DNA of 64,000 nucleotides from Prosthecobacter sp. (GTDB lineage: Bacteria > Verrucomicrobiota > Verrucomicrobiia > Verrucomicrobiales > Verrucomicrobiaceae): NCBI GenBank assembly GCA_019186985.1, contig JABARQ010000038.1, positions 20,047 through 84,046 on the forward strand, read 5' to 3'. The notes below the pieces were generated by a model. The model was not told the origin of the DNA. It searched no databases and saw only the letters and a program-made list of their open reading frames with translations. The position numbers were made by a program, and so were the translations under genes. How positions within the stretch are numbered: position 1 is the first letter of the stretch; each line of letters begins with the position of its first letter. Shown here piece by piece: positions 37,101 through 45,816 of the stretch.

Positions 37101-37370
37101 GCCCAGCGCGATTCCAAGAACTTCCGCATCCCCACGGACAGCGTCAAGGTCGCCTGCCAGGAGGCCTGCCCCGCCGAGGCCATCTCCTTCGGAGACATCG
37201 CCGACGAGAAGAGCAGCGTGACGAAGGCCAAGGCCAGCCCGCGCAACTACGAGCTTCTGAAATACATCGGCACCACTCCGCGCACGAGCTATCTCGCCCG
37301 CCTGCGCAACCCCAACAAGGAAATGCCCGGCGCCGATCGCATCGCCGCCTGGAGCGCCCACCAGATCTAA
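34140..37370 (+). CDS. actB: Alternative complex III subunit B, molybdopterin-like and iron-sulfur fusion
   Basis: 1076 residues. The N-terminus has a Tat-like signal RRNFLQLMGAS. The N-terminal two thirds resemble a molybdopterin oxidoreductase without cofactor ligands expected for catalysis (known for ActB). The C-terminal third is a four-cluster ferredoxin-like subunit: CIGCTACLVACQSEN, CQQCESAPCETVCPV, CIGTRYCANNCPY, KCTYCVQRL with a later CQEACP. It passes electrons from quinol through the Fe-S clusters. It is followed by actC after 18 bases. Confidence 0.95.
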   Translation: MKRNWIHPEEPTTGKRYWRSPAELERRSEFLSNLGVEFPAGDTLTEEEAGQSRRNFLQLMGASVGMMGLAACRRPLTNILPYTNHVEWVIPGKPLLYASAMPTANGAVPLVVTTHEGRPTHLAGNPLHPLGGGLDSFAQASVLDLYDPERSQNPLLGGKKSTWADVNKALEGISAEAKKNGGASLAVVVGSSTSPTLHRLLGEVKTALPQARLFGYDAIGNAGQASANKEVLGAATKTFVRWSKALRIISLDCDFLGLDPVAGEAVKHFTKQRAKDKADGDMNRLYSLENRYTLTGGMADHRKPLASSLIPAAAALIAELLDIKEGSALAAAAPAGLKEWLAPAVRDLIDHKGKSVVVVGSRYGAEVHALVAAINNALGAYGSTVELLDNGKEAALGSAAELEAALVSGSVKTLVSLTSANLLFDAPAALARAIQEKKIQVVHVGMLPNETARAATLHIPAAHYLEAWNDVRAADGSYSVVQPMIQPLYDGASEIEVLLALLGRKKLGPAEKPADGAAPAEDAAYQAVRDTFATVAGSLDEVKWNLTLRDGFLKGSSYVKAAGVINSAAVAGIVSKAKAPVAPTPEAVEVVLTPDAGVYDGRYINNAWLQESPDPITKLSWDNAAWIGSVTFRSLGLKNGQMVKITAGDRSLTLPAIEAPGHVQNSVTIPLGYGQSELGFVGSESNGKGRGFNAYPLRSSATEFVISGAKLEVLNETYKLAITQDQNTMEGRALYREATLETFAKTPDFAGKTGMDSHIPENISFYKGQIGRKSEKNPDGFDYEKKHQWGMVIDLSKCIGCTACLVACQSENNIPVVGKDQVIKGRLMQWIRMDRYFATNEWGEQKAKSDDVNVDPTAEQLENAEMVMQPVACQQCESAPCETVCPVNATVHTDDGLNAMAYNRCIGTRYCANNCPYTARRFNWFDYNKRPLDELYWGPLSTPEKTGVRESLQLQKNPNVTVRMRGVIEKCTYCVQRLETAKIKQKQAQRDSKNFRIPTDSVKVACQEACPAEAISFGDIADEKSSVTKAKASPRNYELLKYIGTTPRTSYLARLRNPNKEMPGADRIAAWSAHQI

Positions 37371-37388
37371 AATTCGACTCCCGCTGAC

Positions 37389-38873
37389 ATGTCCGCTGAA
37401 GCAGCCCACACCCACGAACAGGCCTACACCGGTGCCCCGCGCATCCTGGACCGCGAGCCCCTGGTTCTGAACAAACGTTCCTATTCCTGGATCACGAACC
37501 GCATCTGCGGCATCGTCGAAAACAAGCAGCCGCTCCTGTGGTGGATCCTCATGGTCCCCTCCGTGCTGCTCACCGGCCTGATGGTCTTCTGCTTCGCCTA
37601 CCTCATCAGCACCGGCGTCGGTGTCTGGGGTCAGAAGCAGCCTGTCGCCTGGGCCTGGGACATCACGAACTTCGTGTTCTGGATCGGCATCGGCCACGCC
37701 GGAACCCTGATCTCAGCCATTCTCTTCCTCACCCGTCAGAAGTGGCGCACCTCCGTGAACCGCGCCGCCGAGGCCATGACCATCTTCGCCGTGATGTGCG
37801 CCGGTCTTTTCCCGGCCTTCCACGTCGGTCGTGTCTGGATGGTCTGGTTCCTCGCCCCCATCCCGAATGCCAACGCCATCTGGCAGAACTTCAAGTCGCC
37901 GCTGCTCTGGGACGTGTTCGCGGTGTCCACCTACTTCAGCGTCTCCGCCGTGTTCTGGTACCTCGGCCTGGTGCCTGACCTCGCCACCCTGCGCGACCGC
38001 TGCAAGCCCGGCCTGCGCAAGGCCCTCTACGGCATCTTCTCCCTCGGCTGGCGCGGTGCCAACCGTCACTGGAGCCACTACGAGACCGCCTACATGCTCC
38101 TGGCGGCCCTCTCCACCCCGCTGGTGCTCTCCGTGCACTCCGTGGTGTCCTTCGACTTCGCCACCTCCGTCGTTCCGGGCTGGCACACCACCATCTTCCC
38201 GCCCTACTTCGTGGCCGGTGCCATCTTCGGCGGTTTCGCCATGGTGCTCACCCTCATGATCCCGGTGTCGAAAATCTACGGTCTGGGCGACCTGATCACG
38301 CCGAAGCACATCGACAACATGGCGAAGATCATCCTGCTCACCGGCACGATCGTGGGTTACGCCTACTCGATGGAGTTCTTCGTGGCCTACTACAGCGCCA
38401 ACAAGTTTGAGCTGCAGACCTTCATGCTCCGCGGCCTCTACGGCCCCTCCACCTGGGCCTACTACTTCATGTTCGGCTTCAACGTCTTCGCGCCGCAGCT
38501 CTTCTGGTACCGCCCCTTCCGCCACAACCTCTGGGTCGTCATGTTCGTCTGCATGTGCGTGAACGCCGGCATGTGGTTCGAGCGCTACGTCATCATCGCC
38601 ACCACCCTGGAGCGCCATCTGACCCCCGGTTCCTGGCGCACCTATGAGGCCACCTGGGTCGACAAGTACACCTTCCTCGGCACCTTCGGCTTCTTCATGA
38701 TGCTGTTCCTGCTCTTCCTCCGCTTCCTGCCGGTCATCGCCATCGGTGAAGTGAAGGGCGTCCTGCCCCAGAGCGACCCGCATCATCACGACCACGGCAA
38801 GGAAGGCGTCCAGGAGGAGGACCTCATGGGTTATCCGGACCGCCACGTCCCCCGTGAAGCCGTCGCCGCCTGA
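37389..38873 (+). CDS. actC: Alternative complex III subunit C, NrfD-like quinol-binding membrane subunit
   Basis: 494 residues with about ten transmembrane segments, NrfD/PsrC family. Landmarks include [20 protein letters not shown] and [14 protein letters not shown]. ActC carries the quinol-oxidation site. It follows actB by 18 bases and precedes actD by 29 bases. Confidence 0.95.
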   Translation: MSAEAAHTHEQAYTGAPRILDREPLVLNKRSYSWITNRICGIVENKQPLLWWILMVPSVLLTGLMVFCFAYLISTGVGVWGQKQPVAWAWDITNFVFWIGIGHAGTLISAILFLTRQKWRTSVNRAAEAMTIFAVMCAGLFPAFHVGRVWMVWFLAPIPNANAIWQNFKSPLLWDVFAVSTYFSVSAVFWYLGLVPDLATLRDRCKPGLRKALYGIFSLGWRGANRHWSHYETAYMLLAALSTPLVLSVHSVVSFDFATSVVPGWHTTIFPPYFVAGAIFGGFAMVLTLMIPVSKIYGLGDLITPKHIDNMAKIILLTGTIVGYAYSMEFFVAYYSANKFELQTFMLRGLYGPSTWAYYFMFGFNVFAPQLFWYRPFRHNLWVVMFVCMCVNAGMWFERYVIIATTLERHLTPGSWRTYEATWVDKYTFLGTFGFFMMLFLLFLRFLPVIAIGEVKGVLPQSDPHHHDHGKEGVQEEDLMGYPDRHVPREAVAA

Positions 38874-38902
38874 TCCGTTCCACCGTCCCCGATTTTCCAG
38901 TC

Positions 38903-39499
38903 ATGAGCACCCTTAAACGAGTCCACGGATACCTCGCCGAATTCGACGGCGCGGCCGACCTCTACCATGCCGCCGAGCATGTCCGCGACGCCGGTTACCA
39001 GCGCTGGGATGTGCACACGCCCTTCCCGATCCATGGCATGGACAAGGCCATGGGCAATCCCAAGTCCATCCTGCCCAAGCTCGTCTTCGTCGGCGGCATG
39101 ACCGGCACCTGCGTGGCCTTCACCCTCCAGACCCTGACCCAGACGAACTTCTGGTCCAGCATCGGTCTTGGCTTCCTTCAGACGCTGGCGGAAACCTATC
39201 CGACCATCGTCCAGGCCAAGCCGACGGACATCTGGACGCTGCCTGCCTTCTTCCCGGTGATGTTTGAGCTGACCATCCTGTTCAGCGCCTTCACCACCCT
39301 GTTCGGCCTGCTCGCCCTCATGGGCCTGCCGCGCCTGAACCACCCCCTCTTCGCCTCCAGGCAGTTCGCCAAGTTCTCCGACGACGGCTTCTTCGTCTGC
39401 ATTGAGGCCCGCGATCCAAAATTCAGCCAGGAAGGCACCAAGGCCCTCCTGGAAAAGATCGGCGGCAAGAACATCGAACTCGTCGAGGACGAACTGTAG
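38903..39499 (+). CDS. actD: Alternative complex III subunit D (DUF3341)
   Basis: 198 residues. Two transmembrane segments lie in the middle (KLVFVGGMTGTCVAFTLQTL and LPAFFPVMFELTILF). The N-terminal DAGYQRWDVHTPFPIHGMDK is typical of DUF3341. It ends the operon, which is closed by the terminator at 39542; actE and actF, often next in line, are not here. Confidence 0.93.
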   Translation: MSTLKRVHGYLAEFDGAADLYHAAEHVRDAGYQRWDVHTPFPIHGMDKAMGNPKSILPKLVFVGGMTGTCVAFTLQTLTQTNFWSSIGLGFLQTLAETYPTIVQAKPTDIWTLPAFFPVMFELTILFSAFTTLFGLLALMGLPRLNHPLFASRQFAKFSDDGFFVCIEARDPKFSQEGTKALLEKIGGKNIELVEDEL

Positions 39500-39541
39500 T
39501 AGCCGCCGCCTATCAAGGCAGACCGGATTCATTCAACCTAG

Positions 39542-39569
39542 GAGCCGCTCTCGAGCGGCTCTTTTTTTG
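39542..39569 (+). terminator. Terminator of the actABCD operon
   Basis: Inverted repeat gagccgctc (39542-39550) and gagcggctc (39553-39561) followed by seven T. It lies 42 bases after the actD stop. Confidence 0.9.
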
Positions 39570-39615
39570 GCCACCCGCCTGTTCGGGTCTCAGGTGCGCC
39601 GGGCTTCCAGCTCTT

Positions 39616-40563
39616 TCACGCCCGGGGATGCGCGGCCTCGTAGACGGCCTTCATTCGCTGGGTGGAGACGTGGGTGTAGATCTGCGTCGTGCTGAGGCTG
39701 GCGTGCCCAAGCAGCTCCTGGACGCTGCGCAGGTCCGCGCCGTTGTCGAGCAGGTGGGTGGCGAAGCTGTGACGCAGCTTGTGCGGGGTGATGTGGACGG
39801 GCAGGCCGCTGGCCCGCCAGTACTTCTTCACGACATCATCAATCGCCTGGGTGGTGATGCGCCGGCGCAATTTGCTAAGGAAGAGCGGCCCGCTGTGCAC
39901 TCCCGCCTTCTGCCGGTAGCGCTGGATGGCCTGCATGGCCGGCCCTCCCACGGGAAGCAGGCGTTCCTTCCGTCCCTTGCCCAGCACCCGGACGGTGTCG
40001 CTGTAGCTGTCGATGTCCTCGACGTTGATGCTGGCCAGTTCGCTGAGGCGCATGCCGGTGGAATAAAAAAGCTCCAGGATGGCGGCGTCCCGCTCCGGCG
40101 CCCAGAGGCTGTCCCGGGGACTCTTGGGGAGCTTCAGCGGCAGCTCCAGCATGGCGAGAACCTGGGACTGAGTCAGCACCACGGGCAGCTTTTTCTCCTG
40201 CTTGGGCAGCTGGACGTCGAGCAGCGGATTGCTGGTCCAGCCCTGGCGGCGGGTCAGCCATTTGAAAAAGGAGCGCAGCGCGGCGAAATGCAGCCGGATG
40301 GTGGCACGGCCAAGCTCGCGCTTCATCAGGTCAAAGAGGTACTGACGGAAGTCGTCGGCGGTGAGGGCCTGCCAGGTGGTGAAACCACGATGGCGGCTGC
40401 GGAACTCGCTGAGGGCGTGGTCGTAGTTCTCCAGGGTGCGGGGTGAGGAGCGCCTCTCCACCTCCATGAACTCCAGGAAGCCTGCCGCGAGCGGGTCATC
40501 CGCAGCCTTGGGCGCAGCGGGGACGGCGGGCGGGGCAGGGGACTGGGCTGGCGTGCGTTTCAC
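39616..40563 (-). CDS. Tyrosine recombinase (XerC/XerD family)
   Basis: 315 residues: an N-terminal SAM-like core-binding domain (LAAGFLEFMEVERRSSPRTL) and a catalytic domain with Arg in STGMRLSEL, HKLRHSFATHLL, LGHASLSTTQIYTHV holding the nucleophilic Tyr. The length and lack of extra domains match chromosomal Xer recombinases that resolve chromosome dimers at dif, rather than phage integrases. No dif site was identified in the window. It is convergent with the ACIII operon and ends 46 bases after its terminator. The rnpB gene is transcribed in the same direction upstream of it. Confidence 0.92.
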   Translation of the reverse strand: MKRTPAQSPAPPAVPAAPKAADDPLAAGFLEFMEVERRSSPRTLENYDHALSEFRSRHRGFTTWQALTADDFRQYLFDLMKRELGRATIRLHFAALRSFFKWLTRRQGWTSNPLLDVQLPKQEKKLPVVLTQSQVLAMLELPLKLPKSPRDSLWAPERDAAILELFYSTGMRLSELASINVEDIDSYSDTVRVLGKGRKERLLPVGGPAMQAIQRYRQKAGVHSGPLFLSKLRRRITTQAIDDVVKKYWRASGLPVHITPHKLRHSFATHLLDNGADLRSVQELLGHASLSTTQIYTHVSTQRMKAVYEAAHPRA

Positions 40564-40604
40564 CGGGCTGCGCGGAGAAAGGAGGGAGTGGAAAAGGAAG
40601 GGGT

Positions 40605-41039
40605 GGGTCGGCCTTCATAAGCCGGATTTTGTGCCGCCAGCCTTTCGACCGACGGTGTGACCATTTATCTGACGGCCCCTTGCGGAGCCGACTCCTGCCT
40701 GCGCAGGATGCGACTATTACCCGGAGCTATCCATCCCCTTGCGGGGACTTGCGGCCAGGCGGGCCGTTTCTCCTGTTCTGTCTTGCACCGCATGGGGTTT
40801 GTCGTGCCTCCTTCCTCACGGTTGGAGCGGTGGGCTCTTACCCCGCCGTTTCACCCTTGCCCGCCTTCGCTCTTGCGAGCTTCGGAGGGCGGTTTGTTTT
40901 CTGTGACACTTTCCATGACCACGGGTTGCCCCGGGGCCTCCGACGCTTGCGCGCGGCATGCTGCCTTGTGGTGTCCGGACTTTCCTCTCGTCTGCGAACC
41001 ACCGAGGCGGCTCCGTCGAGCGGCCACTCCGGCCGACCC
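40605..41039 (-). ncRNA. rnpB: RNase P RNA (bacterial type A)
   Basis: On the minus strand the 5' end (41039) starts with gggtcggcc, pairing with ggccgaccc at the 3' end (40605) as helix P1. The conserved P4 sequence gaggaaagtccgg follows near 40990 and the 3' end carries the conserved segment acaaaatccggcttatg. Length is about 435 nt. A hairpin inside (40862-40891) matches a dispersed repeat. It processes tRNA 5' ends with RnpA. Confidence 0.95.
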
Positions 41040-41161
41040 GCTGACAGCTTAGCTTTTGATGAGGACAAGCAAAACGCAAAAACAGGGTTTTTCACGGGCA
41101 CGGCTGCAATCCCGGACTTGTCTTTGTCGCATCGTTCTGGTGTGAATGCCGCCTTCCACCC

Positions 41162-42502
41162 ATGGCTTACCGCACGACTCCCGCCCCGCTGACCACGATG
41201 CCGCACGGCATCCCCTTCATCATCGGCAACGAGCTGGCGGAGCGCTTCAGCTTCTACGGGATGCGCGCCATCCTCTACCTTTTCATGACCACGGCGCTGG
41301 TCACCCATGACGGGGCTGCCGACCTGATGAGCGAGGCCAAGGCGAAGGAGTGGACACACCTCTTCATCGCCGGCGTGTATTTCACGCCCCTGATTGGCGC
41401 GTTGATCGCCGATCTCTGGCTGGGCAAATACCGCACCATCATCGTCCTTTCGCTGGTCTACTGCCTGGGGCATCTGGCGCTTGCCATCGACAACACACGC
41501 TCGGGCCTGGTCGTCGGCCTCACGCTGATTGCCATCGGCGCCGGCGGCATCAAACCCTGCGTCTCCGCCCATGTCGGCGATCAGTTTGCCGCCACGAACG
41601 CCCACCTGCTCTCACGCGCCTTCAACTGGTTCTACCTGTCCATCAACCTCGGCGCGGTGGTGTCCCAGCTCCTCACTCCCCTGCTTCTGGAGTGGTATGG
41701 GCCGCATGTGGCCTTCGGGGTGCCCGGCATCCTCATGTTCATTGCCACCGTGGTGTTCTGGATGGGGCGCAACACCTTCGCCCATGTGCCGGCGGACCGG
41801 GCGGGCTTTCTGCGCGACCTCCGCGATCCGAAGTTCCTGCGCGCCCTGGCCGGGCTGATTCCGCTCTTCATGCTCATCGCGGCGTTCTGGAGCATCTTTG
41901 ACCAGAGCACCTCGGCCTGGGTGGAGCAGGCGACCAAGATGGACTTGAAAGTCTTCGGCCTGCAGCTCAACCCGGCCCAGCTCCAGGCGGTGAACCCGTT
42001 TTTCATCCTGGTGCTCATCCCCCTTTTCACCCTGGTCATCTACCCGAAGGTGGGCCGCCTGCTCGAATTCACGCCGCTGCGCCGCATCGGGGTCGGTTTC
42101 CTGCTCACCCTGGCCACCATCTATGTGTCCGCCTGGATCGAGCAGCAGATCAGCGCCGGCCTGCGTCCCTCCATCGGCTGGCAGGTGCTGTCCTACCTGC
42201 TGATCACCAGCGCGGAGATCCTGATCTCCATCACCGCCCTGGAGTTCAGCTACACCCAGGCGCCCCGGCGGCTGAAGTCGCTCATCATGTCCCTGGACCT
42301 CATGTCCGTGGCGCTCGGCAACTTCTTCACCGCCCGGGTCAACGCCTACATCGAAAAGGTCGGCGAGGCGGCCAACCTGGGCGGCGCCAACTACTGGTGG
42401 TTCTTCCTCAAGGTCACCAGCGTGACGACGGTTCTTTTCATGCTTGTGGCCTGCTTTTACAAGGGCCGCACCTATCTGCAGGATGACGAAGCCTCGGCCT
42501 GA
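41162..42502 (+). CDS. Proton-dependent oligopeptide (POT/PTR) transporter
   Basis: 446 residues with about 12 transmembrane segments. The POT signature ExxERFxFY is present as ELAERFSFYGMR near the N-terminus, and the second motif GAGGIKPCVSAHVGDQF follows in helix 4-5. It imports di- or tripeptides with protons. Gene 42533 starts 30 bases downstream and may be cotranscribed. Confidence 0.93.
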   Translation: MAYRTTPAPLTTMPHGIPFIIGNELAERFSFYGMRAILYLFMTTALVTHDGAADLMSEAKAKEWTHLFIAGVYFTPLIGALIADLWLGKYRTIIVLSLVYCLGHLALAIDNTRSGLVVGLTLIAIGAGGIKPCVSAHVGDQFAATNAHLLSRAFNWFYLSINLGAVVSQLLTPLLLEWYGPHVAFGVPGILMFIATVVFWMGRNTFAHVPADRAGFLRDLRDPKFLRALAGLIPLFMLIAAFWSIFDQSTSAWVEQATKMDLKVFGLQLNPAQLQAVNPFFILVLIPLFTLVIYPKVGRLLEFTPLRRIGVGFLLTLATIYVSAWIEQQISAGLRPSIGWQVLSYLLITSAEILISITALEFSYTQAPRRLKSLIMSLDLMSVALGNFFTARVNAYIEKVGEAANLGGANYWWFFLKVTSVTTVLFMLVACFYKGRTYLQDDEASA

Positions 42503-42532
42503 TCCTGTTCTTCATTCTTTACCGCCTTTGGC

Positions 42533-43126
42533 ATGAAACCCAGCCCTTCTCCGCCCTGCCTGCTGCTGCTGATGCTTGGCGTGGCCCTGGCGGGTGAAAA
42601 GCAGAAGCCGCACGCAAAGGCCCTGCCCAACAGCCATGCACCTGGACAGGTGGACCGGCCTGAGCTGGTGAAGTTCATCCAGCCGGAACCCGCAGCTCTG
42701 CCCGGCATCGTGGTCGATGAAACCCAGGCTGAGCTGGTGGGGGACTGGCAGTATTCAACGCACACGCCGCCCTATGTCGGCCTGGGTTACCTGCACGACA
42801 TGAAGTCGGGCAAGGGGGGCAAGTCGGTGATCTTCACGCCGCTGATTCCTGAGGCGGGGCTTTATGAGGTGCGGCTCGCGCATTGCTTCAACGTGCGTCG
42901 TTCGACCCGCACGCCAGTCACGGTTCATCATGCGGAAGGCGAGACCACCCTGCGCATCAACCAGCAGGAGGAGCCCGCCCACGGCCGCCTGTTTCGTTCG
43001 CTGGGCGTGTTTCGTTTTGCCGCCGGCAGGGCGGGCTGGGTGCGGGTGGGCAATGAAGGCACGGAGCCTGACAAGGTGGTCGTCGCTGATGCCGTGCAGT
43101 TTTTGAGGGTGAGCCGGAAGGACTGA
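42533..43126 (+). CDS. Secreted golvesin-C/xanthan-lyase-type binding protein
   Basis: 197 residues with a signal peptide (LLLLMLGVALAGE). The remainder resembles the golvesin C-terminal-like domain seen in xanthan lyases: IIVDETQAELVGDW-like start, YEVRLAHCFNVRRSTRTPV and the ending VVVADAVQFLRV. Such domains bind ligands or glycans on exported enzymes. Here the domain stands alone. It directly abuts the convergent gene at 43127. Confidence 0.75.
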   Translation: MKPSPSPPCLLLLMLGVALAGEKQKPHAKALPNSHAPGQVDRPELVKFIQPEPAALPGIVVDETQAELVGDWQYSTHTPPYVGLGYLHDMKSGKGGKSVIFTPLIPEAGLYEVRLAHCFNVRRSTRTPVTVHHAEGETTLRINQQEEPAHGRLFRSLGVFRFAAGRAGWVRVGNEGTEPDKVVVADAVQFLRVSRKD

Positions 43127-43462
43127 TCAATCCTGGGTTTCACCCTGCTTTTCGGCCGTGCTGCGGGAAGCTTCCGGCTTGTCCGGCACCTCCATCTCCA
43201 CCCATTCGGGACCTTCCTTGCCGCGCCGCCATTCATTATAGGTCAGGACAACGATCACGCCGGCGATGGCGACGCTGCTTTCCAGGATGAAGGGCGTGGC
43301 CAGCCATCCCGCCAAAGTCATGAAGGACTTCGCCAGCAGCTCGCGGGCTAGCTCGTTGGACTTCCAGGCGGCCACCACGCCGACGATGAACAGCACCAGA
43401 AAGATCAGGGGTGCGATCCACCAGCCGCGTCTGGGCGGGGGCGTGGTCGGAGGGGGAGGCAT
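43127..43462 (-). CDS. Small two-helix membrane protein
   Basis: About 111 residues from the ATG at 43462 (MPPPPTTPPPRRGWW); a longer frame from 43501 is possible. Two hydrophobic segments flank a short amphipathic stretch, after a Pro-rich N-terminus. No family recognised. It is 11 bases after the RodZ-like gene and probably cotranscribed with it. Confidence 0.65.
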   Translation of the reverse strand: MPPPPTTPPPRRGWWIAPLIFLVLFIVGVVAAWKSNELARELLAKSFMTLAGWLATPFILESSVAIAGVIVVLTYNEWRRGKEGPEWVEMEVPDKPEASRSTAEKQGETQD

Positions 43463-43472
43463 GGGCCGAGGC

Positions 43473-44075
43473 TTACTCCATGCCACGCGTATTTCCAGCA
43501 ATCACTTTTTCATCCTCCGTTTCCGGAACCGGGACTGCCTTGACGATGCGCATGGCCATCGGGAGCTGGCGGCTGGCACCGGCTGAGGTGGCGAGGCTCT
43601 GGGGCGGACCCTCCAGAGCGACGGCCGGCAGGGTGCGTTCGGCATTCTGGCGTCCGCTAAGCGCGTAATGGCCCCAGACTCCTGAACCGATGATCATCAG
43701 GACGAAGGTGGCCAGGCCGGCCACCATGGGCGTTCGCCTGGGGGGAGCCAGCCTGGAACTGTCCTGGCTGAAGCTCGACCCTCGGGGCAGCACCCAGGGG
43801 CCATGGTTTTCGGTCAGATAGCGGTAGTCACACGGTCCGCCCAGCACGGCACCGGGCAGCCCATCAAGGACTTCGCGGGCATCTACCTCAAGGTAATCGC
43901 TGTATCGGCGCAAAAACGCGCGCGCATAAGTCATGCTGCCAAAGGCGGCGTAATTGTCCTGTTCGAGCAAGATCAACCTGCCTGTCGGGATGCGCGTCTC
44001 GTGTGAGGCGTCGGACAGACTCAGGCCGCGCAGCTCGCGGGCGGCCTTGAAATGCTGTCCGAGAAGGGCGGGCAT
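43473..44075 (-). CDS. RodZ-like helix-turn-helix membrane protein
   Basis: 200 residues. The N-terminal HTH_25 domain (FKAARELRGLSLSDASHETR then FGSMTYARAFLRRYSDYL) is the domain of the cell-shape protein RodZ. A transmembrane segment (VAGLATFVLMIIGSGVWGHY) separates it from a ~50-residue periplasmic tail, shorter than in RodZ. In RodZ the HTH binds MreB. Its neighbours are a cell-wall amidase upstream and a small membrane protein downstream. Confidence 0.8.
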   Translation of the reverse strand: MPALLGQHFKAARELRGLSLSDASHETRIPTGRLILLEQDNYAAFGSMTYARAFLRRYSDYLEVDAREVLDGLPGAVLGGPCDYRYLTENHGPWVLPRGSSFSQDSSRLAPPRRTPMVAGLATFVLMIIGSGVWGHYALSGRQNAERTLPAVALEGPPQSLATSAGASRQLPMAMRIVKAVPVPETEDEKVIAGNTRGME

Positions 44076-44174
44076 ATCGGGCGTTTCCAGTGATTATTAG
44101 AAACATTACACGACTTGCCAGGCTGACGGCGATACTTTTTTTCGTGCTCGCAGGAAAGCGGGGCGCCGCCTCCG

Positions 44175-45656
44175 TCAGCGTTGCTTGGTCATCGCGCCGC
44201 GCAGGGCGGTGCGGTAGTTCACCACGGCATCGGCGATCGCACCTGCCACGGAGGTACGATAGGTGTCCGAGGCGATCAGCCGGCACTCGTTGCCGTTGGT
44301 CACAAATCCACCCTCGAAAAGAATCCCCGGGCGTTTGCAGCCGGTGAGCACGCTCCACTGGGCACGCTTGATGCCGCGGTCGACAAACTTGAAGCGGCTG
44401 ATCACCATGGCATGCACGGCGGTGGCCAGGGCGATGTTGGCGGAGTCATGGGAGTTGCCGGTCAGGCCGTAGGCGTTGAAGCCGCCGCCACGTTCCAGGC
44501 TGGCGGCACTGCCCTGGGGGGTGAGGGCGAAGGTCTCGATTCCCGAGGCGGCACTGCCTCCGGAGTTGAAATGCAGGCTGATGAAAATGCTGCGAGGAGT
44601 GGCATTGGCGATGGCGACGCGTCCCCCAAGGGTGACAAAGCTGTCGTGCGGGCGGGACAGGATGACCTTGAAGCCTTTTTTCTGAAGGGCATCACGCACG
44701 GCGTAGGACATTTTCAGGGCGAAATCCTTCTCGTAGCCATAGACGCCTCTTGCGCCGACGTCATGGCCCCCGTGACCGGCATCCACCACGATGGTGTCAA
44801 AAGGCTCGGCGTCGGTGATGTAGGTCGGACGCAGCACGGGGTCGATCAGCTTGCAGAGGTCCAGCCGGGAGAAGAGCGCCCGTCCGCCGGATTCCTGCAC
44901 GGGGAAGCTGAGGATGAACTTGATGTTGTTGATCAGCATCTCCTGGCTGCCGATCGTCGCCTTCAGGATCAGGTTGTTGGAGCGCAGCCACACATGCTTG
45001 CCGTCCACCTTGTAGGAGCTGAAACGATAGAATCCGTGGATGCTCTCCCCGGTCACATAGTCACGTCCGTTGATTTTGACGATCTGCCAGCCCGTGTTCT
45101 TGGTGTTGACCGGCAGGGGCTGGCTGGGGGCGGAGGCCTCGGAAGTCGGCGTGGCCTTGGTCTGCTTGTCATCGTCATCGTTGCCAAACTCTCCGTCGCC
45201 CGACCGGGTCTCAGCCATGGCCGGAGCTTTCTCCAGCTCCTCCTTTTTGACGGGTTCCGGCGGCTTGGCGGGCAGCGGGGCCGGTTTGGAAGCAGATGAT
45301 TTTTTGGCGGTCGACGACCCGGATCCTCTGCCCGAGCTGCTCTGCGTCACCGTCCCCTTGGGCTTGATGGTGATCTTTTCACGCTTTCCGGATGATGGAG
45401 CGGCCCCGGATTTGGAAGCCGTCGCCGGTTTGGCCTTGGGAGTCTCTTTGACACTCTCCGGCACGGGAGGCGGCGCCGGGGGGGCGGGCGGGGGCGTCTC
45501 CTGGCCGCCTCCACCAAAAATGCGCTTGAAGAAACCGCTCTTGCCGGCGGATTCCTGGGGCAGGGTGACGTCCGCCTGGGCGCTGGCAAGACCAAGGGCA
45601 AACAACGCCGGACCAAAACGACGGAGGACGCAGGATGTCTGGGGCAATCTCATCAT
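44175..45656 (-). CDS. N-acetylmuramoyl-L-alanine amidase (Amidase_3, AmiC-like)
   Basis: 493 residues. Signal peptide (RFGPALFALGLASAQA), then a ~140-residue Pro/Ala/Lys/Ser-rich linker, an intermediate region, and a C-terminal Amidase_3 catalytic domain with zinc ligands in VVDAGHGGHDVGARG, the acid segment GYEKDFALKMSY and SLHFNSGG. It cleaves peptidoglycan amide bonds, usually in cell separation. An MM start; the second Met is equally possible. Confidence 0.93.
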   Translation of the reverse strand: MMRLPQTSCVLRRFGPALFALGLASAQADVTLPQESAGKSGFFKRIFGGGGQETPPPAPPAPPPVPESVKETPKAKPATASKSGAAPSSGKREKITIKPKGTVTQSSSGRGSGSSTAKKSSASKPAPLPAKPPEPVKKEELEKAPAMAETRSGDGEFGNDDDDKQTKATPTSEASAPSQPLPVNTKNTGWQIVKINGRDYVTGESIHGFYRFSSYKVDGKHVWLRSNNLILKATIGSQEMLINNIKFILSFPVQESGGRALFSRLDLCKLIDPVLRPTYITDAEPFDTIVVDAGHGGHDVGARGVYGYEKDFALKMSYAVRDALQKKGFKVILSRPHDSFVTLGGRVAIANATPRSIFISLHFNSGGSAASGIETFALTPQGSAASLERGGGFNAYGLTGNSHDSANIALATAVHAMVISRFKFVDRGIKRAQWSVLTGCKRPGILFEGGFVTNGNECRLIASDTYRTSVAGAIADAVVNYRTALRGAMTKQR

Positions 45657-45816
45657 TCTCTAGGTCGAACTGAAACGCGGACGGGCCGCCACAAGACGCC
45701 CAGATTAGTGCACTCCGCCCTTTTGGCAATCGGTGAGATGCAGCTTCAGGAGCCCCTTCACGATGCCTCGGCAAAATTTCTGCGCGTTTGTTGGCAAACG
45801 CGGTGTAAAAGCCATA

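Noticed and set aside
33216..37697. 1493-codon open frame on the minus strand opposite actABC
   Set aside because: It is antisense to well-supported ACIII genes and has low-complexity Gly/Val/Asp/His composition typical of GC-rich shadow frames.
39616..40563. Xer-type recombinase as a phage integrase of a mobile element
   Set aside because: It lies between conserved genes (act operon, rnpB) with no attachment repeats nearby; a housekeeping Xer role is simpler.
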